A stretch of DNA of 64,000 nt, taken from contig JAPJBO010000013.1 in NCBI GenBank assembly GCA_030068145.1, forward strand, positions 434,001-498,000, read 5' to 3'. This document shows, piece after piece, positions 54,701 through 64,000 of this stretch. Source of the DNA: Diplonema papillatum (lineage: Eukaryota; Euglenozoa; Diplonemea; Diplonemida; Diplonemidae). Each line of letters begins with the position of its first letter. Positions within the stretch are counted from its first letter, which is position 1. The notes under the pieces were generated by a model. It ran no database searches. It was not told where the DNA came from and was given only the letters and a program-made list of their open reading frames with translations. The position numbers and the translations under genes are program-made.

Positions 54701-57700
54701 GCGGACAGATCGGACGTTCTGTCCCACGCGTTCGAGTACGACGTCACGAATGGCGTCGTAGCTTTACAAAGTGAGCCCGAAGTGCTTATCCAAGCGCTTT
54801 TGGCCGCATCATGAAAGCACCAGAATGCCCCTGCAGTTCCGATGTATTTGCCGAGCTCCACCGGTACGCTCCCTGCAGCCAGTGCGCGTGGTACTGAAGG
54901 CACTTCGGTCAAGGATCCTCAGCCACCAGCCAGCCCCAGCGACCCTCCCGTCGACCTCCTCATGTCGGTGGATCAGGACCAGCTGGGCCCGAGAAAGGGG
55001 CAGTCTTCCGCAGTACCGCGGAATTTACTGATTCCGTACTGCTGTCATCTCTACGCCAAGGACGCACAATGATCGTGAAAATCGGCAAAAATGGGCAAAA
55101 ATGGCCAAAATCTGGAAAAATCGGCCAAAATCGGCAAAATCGGCAAAAATGGCCGAAAATGGCCAAAATGTGGAAAAATCTGGGAAAATGGGCAAAAATG
55201 GCCAAAATCTGGAAAATTCGGCAAAAAACGGCAAAAATGGCCAAGATCTGGAAAAAATCGGCAAAAATGGCCAAAATCTGGAAAAATCGGCAAAAATGGA
55301 AAAATCGGCAAAAATGGCCAAAATCTGGAAAAATCGGCAAAAATCGGCAAAAATGGCCAAAATGTGGAAAAATCGGCAAAAATCGGCAAAAATGGCCAAA
55401 ATCTGGAAAAATCGGCAAAAATGGCAAAAATGGCCAAAAATGGCCAAAATCTGGAAAAATCGGCAAAAATGGCCAAAATCTGGAAAAATCGGCCAAAATC
55501 GGCAAAAATGGGCAAAAATGGCCAAAATCTGGAAAAATCGGCAAAAATCGGCAAAAATGGCCAAAATGTGGAAAAATCGGCAAAAATCGGCAAAAATGGC
55601 CAAAATCTGGAAAAATCGGCCAAAATCGGCAAAAAATGGCCAAAATGTGGAAAAATCGGCAAAAATGGCCAAAATGGCCAATATCTGGAAAAATCGGCGA
55701 AAATGGCCAAAATGTGGAAAAATCTGGAAAAATCGGCAAGAATCGGCAAAAATGGCCAAAATGTGGAAAAATCGGCAAAAATGGCCAAAATCGGCAAAAA
55801 TGGGCAAAAATGGCCAAAATGTGCAAAAATCGGCAAAAATCGGCAAAAATGGCCGAAAATGGCCAAGATCTGGGAAAAATCGGCAAAAATGGCCGAAATT
55901 GGCCGAAATCTGGAAAAATCGGCTAAAATGGCCAAAATCGGCGGGCATGGGCAAAAATGGGCGAAAATGGCCAAAATCTGCCAAAATCTGCAAAAATCTG
56001 GAAAAATGAAAATTTCCAAAGTTTGCTCAAAATCTGCTAAGTGCATTTCCCTGACAAAAGTCAAGGTAACAATTTCCAAGTGGGACTAGTCCCCTAGGGG
56101 CACATTTCACATTGGGACTAGTCCCCTAAGGCACCTTACCCTAATTGTAAAGACGAAAGAGAACAGCGTGTTTGGGAGAAGTTTAGCCTACCGATCATAT
56201 TCACTCACTATCACTCACTAACAGGCTAATCCTCCCCCGGCACGTACAAACAAACACACGCCTCTTCTTTTCTGGAACCAAGTCACTCGATAGGGCGGGT
56301 CTTTTGTACTCCGCACACTGTACACGAGTTCAATGTCCGCGCTAATCCTCCCCCGGCACGTTCAACAAAACATCGCGCCTATTCTTTTTCTGGGTGACGG
56401 GAGAAGCACCTTTGCGAGTCTAGAGAGGGGCGTTTGACCCGAACCGTTTTGCTAAGTCGGGCTTCTTGCCCGAGGTCCTGTGCTGCGAGCCACGCACCAC
56501 AGAACCTTAATGATGCTCAAGTCGCCGTTTGTGTACGAGCCTTCCGAGGGTGCAGGCAAAGTTTAAAGGAAGAAAGGGGGGGGGGCGAAATGCTGTTTGA
56601 GGATGACCCCTCAAGGTGCACAGCCCCCTCCCAGCTCAAAGACTCCAAAATACCGGTCCTTTGAACCTCTTATACTCTAAAAACGCAGCTTGCGAAGTGT
56701 TGTTCGGACATCTTCTCGTTCAAGCAAGAAGCAATCGCATATGAGCTCGCCTCGGCTATTAGGCGTTAAGACGCGCTTCCAGGTGCTCCAACTTTCTCTG
56801 TATTCACCTTCACCGTGGCAATTGTTCCGCCAAAGTGTGTTTAGCTTGGGCTTCTTGTTGTTTCCGCACTTGGTAGGAAATACTCGAGGCGGCTGCCAGT
56901 GTGTAGAAGACTGAACCATACCAGAAGGGTAAGTGCCAACGTGTGCAGTTAGATGCCGCTTGGAGATCTAATATCGAAGACTAAGACTGCGTTCGACTCT
57001 CGATTCGGCTATGGTTCCAGCACTGCTAAAGGTGTGTGTCCCGTGTGTTGCCCTCAATCCGCGCAAACTGCTTTCTAAACACCCACAGGAAGGCGAAAAG
57101 GAAGTGGTTCTTCATGGACCCCGAGGCCGGGTTGTCGGCCGTGCGGCAGAGGTTTGAATTTGTTCTGCAGCTCACATTTATGGCTGCGGCACCGGGGGGG
57201 TGTGGTGCTATCATCAGACCAGATCTGATGAAGCCTCCTCAACTCTATCCTACGAATATCCGTAGTGTGGCGGCGCAAGCTGCGAGGAGAGACCTGGTAT
57301 CTCCCGGAACGGGATATCCAAAGAGAGAGTGGGGCCCCGTGCTTCAAGCCGCGGCGTGCCTGAGTATCAACGATCTCCTGCTCTCAACAAGACCACACCA
57401 CATAGGCCGTAGCGATCCGCGCGATGATTGGGTCGATGGCCGGGCACGGCAGGCGCGACGAAAAGCTGGACAACGCGCTCGGTTTGATGGGCACCCGTGA
57501 CAACCCGGATTCAATCCTGTACTTCGTGGGCGAGACGCAAACGGGGAAAACGACCCTCCTGAAAGCAGCAGCGCAGCTCGCAGCGCAGCACGGCGTGCAG
57601 GTTGTGTCGTTTTCGGGTTCGGAGACCGCTTCGATGGTTCCATACGCGGCAGTCGCGCAGCAGATCAGCTCGTACGTGGACGCCGCTCCCCTGCACGTCT

Positions 57701-60700
57701 TGGACAGCGGGTTCGCGCCGGAGATGCGGAAGCACTTGCCTTTGCTGCAGCACGTTCTCCGCCTCCCGCAAGTCGGCTCGCCGACGGAAGAGCACCTGGC
57801 CATGCTCCCGCAGGAAAAAGTCGAGACGCTGCACAGCGTGCTGAAGCAGCTGTTCAAGAAGATCACCGGCGACTTGTCGCGCGCGCTTTTCGTCGTCGAC
57901 GATCTGCACTGGATCGACGACCTTTCCTGCTCCTTCCTCCTCGAGTGCATCGAAGGCGGGTCGAAGATGATGATATCAACCAGCAAACGGAAGCGAACCC
58001 TCGACGTTGCGCAATCGCAGCTGCTGGACTTGTACCAAGATGCCGCGTCGTCGACGTCTACGGACCAGGGCATTTACGACAAGGGATTCGGTGCGTTTGG
58101 GTCGAAGCAGCGCCACGCGCTGTGCCAGAAGCTCGAAACGCAGGCGCGGGTGCTGCTGCTCGGCCCGCTGTCGAAGAAGTACATAGGTGAGATCTTGTGC
58201 AACACCTTCAACACGCAGCACGTCGACGCGGACTTGGAAGACCTCCTCTTCACGAAGTCTGACGGCCGCCCGGGGTGCGCGGTGCAAATGGCTAGTACAC
58301 TGCTGTACGGCTCCGTCGTGCAGGTATTTCTTCTTTTTTGTACAAGGCTGTCAAGCGCTGCTTTTGTAGGAAATACTTGAGAGGAGGCTGCCAGTTGCAT
58401 AAGATCCTGCGACTGCTCCCACGACGTTGTCACCATCCGAGTTTCAGTGCAAGTTCTACTGTCACGTGAGAGGTGTGTAAAACTGCGGGGCTGTCTCTGT
58501 CTTGACTTCTTCTGGGCATGGGTCTAGCTCTAGTATTGGAGACTGTTTTATGCTCAAGTGAATGCTAGTCGTTTTGAAAGAGTAGAAGGAGAAGCACATT
58601 TCTAGCAAGAGGACGGAGACAACAATTCCTCGCACAAACAGACGCACGACAAGACGGCATTAGCGAGCAACCTGCAAGACCTCGAAGCACATCTCGTGCA
58701 CACTGTGCCCCACATTGAATCGCAAGTGATGCAAACCCTCGACAAACTCTCCGCATTCGACAGAAAAGTGGCCCTTCTGGTGTCGGTGTTCGGAAGGTGC
58801 ACCCAGGATGCCCTCGGTAAGGCGTTGGAAGTGCTTGGGGAGCGCGGCAATCTCAACTTAGCAACCGGCCTGCTGAAGGACAGCCTCCTGAAGCAGGCGA
58901 AAAACGAGTACACGTACAAGCTTTCGCTTGCGAAGGATGTTGTGTACTACAGCGCCGCGGCTCGAGAAAAGCGAAAGATGCATACAGCCGTCATATCCGT
59001 GGTTGTAGGAGACGTCTCGTACGATGACGCGGCGGTGGCCGTCCACCTGAATAGGTCCTCGCTGTCGGATGCGGAAGCGGAGGAAGTGTACTTTAAGTAC
59101 TACCAGAAGTGTCAGGCCAAAGGGGACGCGAGGGGCTGCTTGACCGCGCTGGCGCGGCCGCTGCGGGAGGTGCCTTCGCCGTCGCCGGCGCGGGACACGC
59201 GCGCGCTGCTGAAGCTGTGCTGCTTCTACGAAAACGGGTACCTGCCGAAGGCGCACACGGCCCTGCTGTCGGTGTCGAGCCGGCAGCGGCTCGCGGCGTT
59301 CGATTCGTCCGCGCATGCGAGCTACTGCTGCCCGTGGTACCGCCCGAGGCTGCCGCCGGAGGCGACGCTGCTGCAGCTGGTGTACCTGGTCACCAAGATG
59401 GAGCTCGAGTTCTGGGACTGCAACCGGAAGAGCATCGCGTGCGCCGCCATCACGCTGGGCACGATCGCGAGGAAAATCCCGAAGTGCGGCCTCGACCGAC
59501 TGGCTGCGCACGTCGTCGCAGTCGCCGACGGGTCGACGAGCATCAGCTTCGCGGAGTCGCCGGAAACCATCTTCGAAGTCCTGTCCCTGGCGACCACTTG
59601 GAAGGTCCGCGCCGAGTTGCAGAAGTACCACGACTACACCCTCGCGACCGGCTTCAACCCTCTGCCGCTGTCGTGGGTCACCGAGACCGGCGAGCTGGTG
59701 CCGAAAAAGTGCGTCAAAAGCGAGCCAAAAACGTTCCGCCGCAGGTCCGTGCTGGGCGTCGCCGTGGCGACCAAACACGCGGTCGAAATCCTCCTCGGGG
59801 GTCACATAGAGGAGATGGACGACGACGAGCCTTTGGACCAGAGGTGGCAGGGCTACCTGACCCTGCTGCAAGCCGTGTCGCTCGAAATCCTCTGCAGCAC
59901 GCCGACGGTGCCCGTGACGAAGGCCAAGCCCACGTGGATGGACGATGACATCGCGGAGGAAGAGCGGGAAGATGCAGTGTTGAAGCTGCTTTCCGCGTGC
60001 CTACGGGCCTTGTCGCACGCGAAGACGGCTTCGTACTGGAACGTGCGCCATGTGATAGGCCTCGTCGAGTCGTCGGTGGCCACGGTGTCGCCGTTCCATG
60101 CGATTGCGCTGTGGGCGCTGTGCGAGGCGTATTTCATCGCGCTAAAGAACGACTGGGGCTCATCCCGTCCTTCGCTGCCCTCCATCCACTCAACCACGAC
60201 CTTGATGAGCTCGCAGTGCGCCGTGAGCACGCTGTCGCCTCGGTCGTCAAGCGACACAAGCACGGCGTTCTCGTTCTCCGAGTTGGAAGTCGTGCTGGAT
60301 GCCTTCCACAACATGTCCCTCCGGTACCCCGTTGCCGTTCCGAGCTACCAATACTGCATGGCCCTCTCCACGATGCTCGGCACCGACCCCGACGGTGAAG
60401 TGAAAGCATCCCGGCACCTCACCGAGTGCCTCGTCGCGGCCTCGAAACTAGGGGCAGGTGACTGGTGTGCTGTTTCCGTTTCTGCCGACGTCAAATGCGT
60501 CGACGCCGACATAAGGAACTGTTGCGCTGGTGCCCCGGATGATCGGAAACGGAGTTCTGACTCTTCTTGACTTGTTTTTGCCCTGTGGATGCAGTGTTCG
60601 TGAACCGGCCTGTTTCCAGCCTTTTTGACGTACGAGTGCCCCCCGTCCAGAAAACGATATACAGGGTAGCGGCACGGGTAGGATGCAGAATGACTGAAAG

Positions 60701-62448
60701 GGCGACTGTTTGAGTTTGTTGGCGCTAGCCACAACCTCCAAAGAACATTTCCGGAGTTGGAACTTGCACTGATGATGAAGAACGATAAGCATCAACTGAC
60801 CAAAGGTGATGCGATAAGCATCAACTGACCAAAGTTGATGCATGAAACGATGAGCATCAACTGACCAAAGGCGATGCATGAAACGATAAGCATCAACTGA
60901 CCAAAGGTGATGCATGAAACGATAAGCATCAACTGACCAAAGGTGATGCATGCAAGGGCAAAGGTTTCTTGTCCTTCGCATCGCGTGTACACCTTCTATG
61001 TTGGCTTCGTTTTTCTGAACGTTTCCTGAGGACAATCTTGTTATTAGGAGTGTGTAAATTCTATCGTTGATTTTTTGGGGTCGGAACCTGTTTGAACAAT
61101 TCCCCGAGTTGAGACAATTCTCTAGCGTTGATTTTTTGATTTCGACAACTTTGTTAGAACAGTTTTCCGAGGTGGCAATTTTCTAACGTTTAGCGTTCCC
61201 AGAAAGGTTCGTGCCCGGACGTGATGTCTCAACGTGCCAGACGCGAAGGAGTCTGCGAAAGCGTGCTCAACCTGAAAAAGCGCGCGTCCGCGTGGAGTAG
61301 GCGAATACTGCTGCTTGTCAACTACTTTTGCTACAAACTGGCGCTTTCTAAGTTTTAACACTTGGACGGAGCGACTGATTTCTGAAGGTTCTTCACGCAC
61401 CAATATTCCCGTACATGGACCACCAATTTCTTGAAGGACCCCACCCAATCAGTCGGTGACCAAACTAAAACCACCGACTTCTAAGCAAAAAGAAACAGTC
61501 GACAAAATACCGCTAAAAACAACGACAGTATCCTCGCGTGGCGTGCTCGTGTTCATCTCCTGTTGCTGCGTCGAACCGGAAGTACAGCGCCCTTTATTCG
61601 TGCTGCGTGCCAAGACAGGTACAACCCGGGTATGCCTTCCTTTTTTCGCCGAGTGCCGGTACTCGTCAGCCATTCGTTCCGTGAGCCGTGCCATTCTTCG
61701 GCCTAAATCCAGTCGGGGTACTGCGGATTGCACTATATTACATCTGCTGGTGCCTTCCTGATTCGTTCCGTGCAAGCTTCGAGTGTGAGCCACGTTTCTG
61801 TTATGCAACGACAGGCAAATGAATCGGATCCTAACACGAATAGCGAGGCGAACAGAGAGGGCCCATTTTCTTTTGATGAAACGCTTTAACGCCCGGCGCC
61901 AAAGCCAGTTTCGTGTGGGAATCAGCAGACGGTGTCATTCTGCACTCTGCCTGTTTGCTGGCAAATGGAAACAACCCATCCACAGCTCTCGGGTTCGAGA
62001 AGGTTGCGGAACAGCTGCTGAATGATGCGCCGTTGAAAGCTAACTCAAGTTCTGAGGGAAAGAGGCTTGTGCTTGCGCTGAGTGAGAACTTTATGCAGTC
62101 TCACCGCCCTTGAGCTGTTTTGCGCCACCGCTTCGGTTCTCGTCGTACTCGCCCGCATGCGCGGCAAGCAGGAACGCGGGTGTACCGTATGCTCTGCCTC
62201 CTCAATAATTAAGTGGAGCGCGGGGCAAGGGCCCGCAGCAAACCTTTCGAACGACGTCGTCAGACAGTCCGGCGCGCATTTTCTCGCATCTCCCAAGGAG
62301 ACTCGGTCTGCATCGCGGCCGCTGTTTGAAGGCTCGCCTGGGCGCGTCCGAGTTCGCGCCGAAGACCCACGAACGTTGGGTGGAAGCTGCCAAAATTCTG
62401 GCGAGCGAAGCCCAAAAAGTAAACCGAAAGTTAGCAAAAGCAAAATAG
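51792..62448 (+). CDS. Soluble-adenylyl-cyclase-like protein (ADCY10 family), cyclase site degenerate
   Basis: Predicted exons are 51792-53429, 57089-57151, 57406-58323, 58642-60457, 61529-61618, 61926-62081 and 62264-62448. Phases agree throughout, giving 1621 aa (human ADCY10 is 1610). Exons 1-4 are well supported and the last three are tentative. Order is as in ADCY10: C1-like (about 40-240), C2-like (295-420: SVTVLCLHL, ICVFGLPG, RKDYALIGSVVPRACRMA), a VGR..E lead-in (exon 2), then an ATPase with P-loop GETQTGKT (609-616) and Walker B FVVDDLHW (D732, D733), then a long helical region. In C1, the two metal-binding Asp of sAC are missing: VDISGFT is GAVATFT, and GD in GGDILNFAGDALLALW is ES. 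cAMP synthesis is therefore unlikely, while the ATPase looks intact. A scaffold or regulatory role is inferred. Intron 1 contains a foldback transposon. Confidence 0.72.
53430..53962. other. 5' part of intron 1 of the cyclase-like gene
   Basis: The open frame continues past the proposed donor (cagcgc|gtgagc) to 53645 with a basic tail; a later donor at 53510 is possible. 53651-53700 (tttcttgctctaaga, aacccattta-caacgg) is shared with 41225-41275. 53700-53830 is a truncated relative of the hairpin element at 19515-19606 (actgcgcacccacag, gccagaatagccac). Confidence 0.45.
53963..56141. mobile_element. Foldback (Mutator-like) DNA transposon with 9-bp target duplication
   Basis: The 2179-bp element is flanked by the perfect 9-bp repeat TAATTGTAA (53954-53962 and 56142-56150). 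Its ends are inverted repeats of about 60 bp with five mismatches (GGGAAAAGTGGCTTAGGGGA on the left; GGGTAAGGTGCCTTAGGGGA as the complement of the right). Inside each end is a minisatellite arm, inverted relative to the other: 54160-54546 (ggccatttttgccgattttt) and 55076-56005 (aaaaatcggcaaaaatggcc). GGGGACTAGTCCCC palindromes recur near both ends, and 54099-54124 is a perfect 26-bp palindrome. The central 530 bp (54547-55075) is GC-richer and non-repetitive. Long inverted repeats made of short tandem units with 9-bp duplications are typical of Drosophila FB elements, which belong to the Mutator superfamily (established). No transposase is present, so it is non-autonomous. Confidence 0.88.
54547..55075. 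other. Unique, exon-like core of the foldback element
   Basis: It differs from the AT-rich arms in base composition. A 55-codon frame from ATG 54647 (MTTPEGIRVISALPFRSEAD...) ends at a TGA, and the same frame is open again to 55072 (...DLLMSVDQDQLGPRKGQSSA). It could be captured host sequence, as in Pack-MULEs, or the element's own remnant. No family is recognised. Confidence 0.4.
56142..56400 (+). repeat. R3 copy split by the foldback element, plus an R3 fragment
   Basis: 56142-56270 continues the R3 repeat whose 5' part is at about 53935-53962: cgtaataacaattaattgta, then agacgaaagagaacag, ttcactcactatcactcact and aggctaatcctcccccggca. Comparison with 9911-10055 shows the uninterrupted state. 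A second fragment (gctaatcctcccccggcacg) is at about 56340. Confidence 0.75.
56869..58410 (+). repeat. Two short R1 fragments in cyclase-like gene introns (56869-56911 and 58353-58410)
   Basis: Both keep ggaaatact(c/t)gag-ggctgccag. The first is in intron 1 and the second at the start of intron 3. The span between them holds exons 2 and 3 and is not repeat. Confidence 0.6.
60782..60957 (+). repeat. 36-bp minisatellite, five copies, in the cyclase-like gene
   Basis: The unit has gataagcatcaactgaccaa and aggtgatgcatgaaac; the first copy is shorter. GCATCA...TGATGC within each unit is inverted. It lies about 330 bp after the donor of exon 4. Confidence 0.9.
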
Positions 62449-62473
62449 TGCGCCGCGCGGTTTTCACCGCTTC

Positions 62474-62818
62474 GTTGGTGCTGATCGGCCGTTAATTGAT
62501 CAGGTGTTTTGAATCACGTTGTCAGTACAAGGGTGAGATCGTTGGTGCTGATCGGCCGTTAGTTGATCAGGTGTTTTGAATCACTTTGTCAATGCAAGCC
62601 GCAAACCCGGAACTGTTCGCTGGGGTGAGATCGTTGGTGCTGATCGGCTGATAATTGATCAGTTTTGAATCACTTTGTCAGTCAGTGCACGCCGCAACTC
62701 CGGAACTGTTAGCTGGGGTGAGATCGTTGGAGCTGATCGGCCGTTAATTGATCAGTGTTTCCAATCACTTTGCCAGTGCAAGCCGCAACCCCGGAACTGT
62801 TCCAACTCGTCACCTCGT
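62474..62818 (+). repeat. 92-bp tandem repeat, four diverged copies
   Basis: Copies start at 62474, 62541, 62633 and 62726 with gttgg(t/a)gctgatcggc, continue ttgatcag-gtttt-aatcac and end ggaactgtt-gctggggtgagatc. The first lacks the middle. The array begins 25 bp after the proposed stop of the cyclase-like gene. Confidence 0.9.
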
Positions 62819-63854
62819 TGCGCACACACTCTCCCTCTTTCCAAGCACCTGCTTCGCTTCCATTTACACGAGGTCTCCGCCTACCTTGTCAGGCAAACGG
62901 AGCCACTTCGTTCCGTTCTTCAGCTTTGTCCAAAGAAAGTACCGCACCTTTTTCCCGCTTTTAGGTTCGGTGGCACGACGCAGACAACTCCATGCCGGCC
63001 GTGGCCAGCTGTGTGGAGAGGCCGGAGAGGCCCTTGGCGCAGCTGTTTTCAAAGCCATCCGGTCGGCCCGATCGGGAAACGGGGTATCAGAACCTGGGCA
63101 GAGTTCTAAACTCTTTGAGGCGTTGAGCAATTTGTCGGACTACGAGGCGGTAGTAGACGGGGGTCGGAGCTTGTCGATGGCTGGCCAGCACTAGTTGCTG
63201 GATGATTGGCGTAGCTGGCTTGCGGTTGGCTTCTGGAATACCTCCTCAGAAATAACCTCGATGCACCCTTTGTACATTGTCGAAGCAATATCGAGACCGG
63301 TCAAAGACCACGAGTGCCCACATGACCCCCGTGACCACGAGTGCAGGACCCGGTTGGAGACACGGCAGTGCACTGAGGAGAATGCACCACCACGTAGGAG
63401 CAATACGGATCTGCTGCTTTCCCGCTCTCCTCTGTGCTACAAGTCGTAGCTCCCGAAAGAAGTACTGCGCGTTTCGCAAGCCGCCGATGCCAAAAAGACA
63501 GCCTCTACACACCCGCATTCATATAGGTAGGTGACGTGTCGAGACGGTGCTCCCCCGCGAGACGGGCTCGCCCGCCAGACAGAACGGCCCCCTGGCTGTG
63601 TCAACGTCGACGCCGTCACCCTCGGTACCGGAGCCGCGGCCCGCACCGCGCCTCCGACGGAACGACCTGCGCCCGCCTTAAGGGTACTTGGTGGTAGTGA
63701 GGCCACCGGAAAATCCTAGGAGAGATGGTCCTTGCACTCCAACTCGTCCCTGTCTCTCTCTCTCTCGTCAGGAGCGATGACATATGGGTGGGTGGAGAGA
63801 GGCCCTGGGACTGCTAACGCATTTGACCACCACTCTCTTGGCTTGTTTTTTTGT
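62819..63854. other. 3' flank with weak exon-like stretches
   Basis: 62966-63194 follows an acceptor-like ttttag and is open (SKLFEALSNLSDYEAVVDGG) to a stop; 63531-63719 is a short GC-rich frame. Neither has a domain or partner exon, so no gene is called. Confidence 0.3.
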
Positions 63855-64000
63855 ATAAGCACCTGCTTTGTAGGAAATACTTGAGGAGACTGCCAGTTGC
63901 AAAAGATCAAAGGAGGTAAATGTGCTGTAGCCCACACGAAACACAGGTGAAACACAGGTGAATCTGAGTTCAGTGGCGGGCGTAAGCGTTCAACAAAAAA
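63855..64000 (+). repeat. Dispersed repeat R1, cut by the window end
   Basis: Contains gtataagcacctgctttgta, cttgaggagactgccagttg, gtaaatgtgctgtagcccac and cagtggcgggcgtaagcgtt. A 10-bp piece (gaaacacagg) is duplicated inside. Confidence 0.8.

Noticed and set aside
54118-56089. Long repetitive open frames (KNGQKWPKSGKIG or FGHFCRFLPIF type) on both strands
   Set aside because: They are translations of the foldback element's minisatellite arms, not proteins.

Overview
This window is nuclear DNA of a microbial eukaryote. Coding exons are GC-rich with strong G/C third positions, are joined by GT...AG introns, and sit in AT-richer, repeat-crowded DNA. All genes I recognise lie on the + strand. 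The proteins are eukaryotic: FYVE zinc finger, HECT ubiquitin ligase, XRCC1, mitochondrial porin and soluble-adenylyl-cyclase-like. The species cannot be fixed by eye. A large-genome protist such as a diplonemid (Euglenozoa) fits the style, but that is a guess. Exons were joined by reading frame and by GT/AG agreement; no transcript data were available.

Layout: (1) 163-582, last exon of an SR-rich protein that starts outside the window. (2) 5937-12781, six-exon pseudokinase with a long Ser/Asp and Lys/Pro/Ala tail. (3) 13617-14495, coiled-coil protein. (4) 16065-17952, PH-like plus FYVE protein. (5) 20489-20968, small coiled-coil/zinc-ribbon protein. (6) 23486-26263, porin (VDAC)-like beta-barrel. 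(7) 29793-31295, secreted or membrane-anchored metallophosphoesterase of the ADPRM type. (8) 33676-36940, XRCC1-like repair scaffold. (9) 38798-43461, UBE3B-type HECT ligase. (10) 45895-46416, small Cys-rich protein. (11) 47746-49818, unidentified protein with faint TraB-like features. (12) 51792-62448, soluble-adenylyl-cyclase-like protein whose cyclase site looks dead.

The most striking pattern is at gene edges. Seven gene loci carry truncated, same-strand copies of their own ends. 3' ends are repeated downstream (coiled-coil, FYVE, zinc-ribbon and phosphoesterase genes). 5' ends are repeated upstream (coiled-coil, XRCC1 exon 2, UBE3B and cyclase genes), and the zinc-ribbon gene has a 39-bp repeat made from its immediate 5' flank. 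One copy contains an internal inversion.

Mobile and repeated DNA includes a 2.2-kb foldback element with a perfect 9-bp target duplication inside the first intron of the cyclase-like gene. There are also a tRNA-derived SINE-like element with a 15-bp tandem tail, two small inverted-repeat (MITE-like) families, several dispersed intron repeats, and many minisatellites. No retroviral, LTR or Polinton-like element was seen. The genes do not form a pathway; they are unrelated housekeeping and signalling genes in a repeat-rich region.
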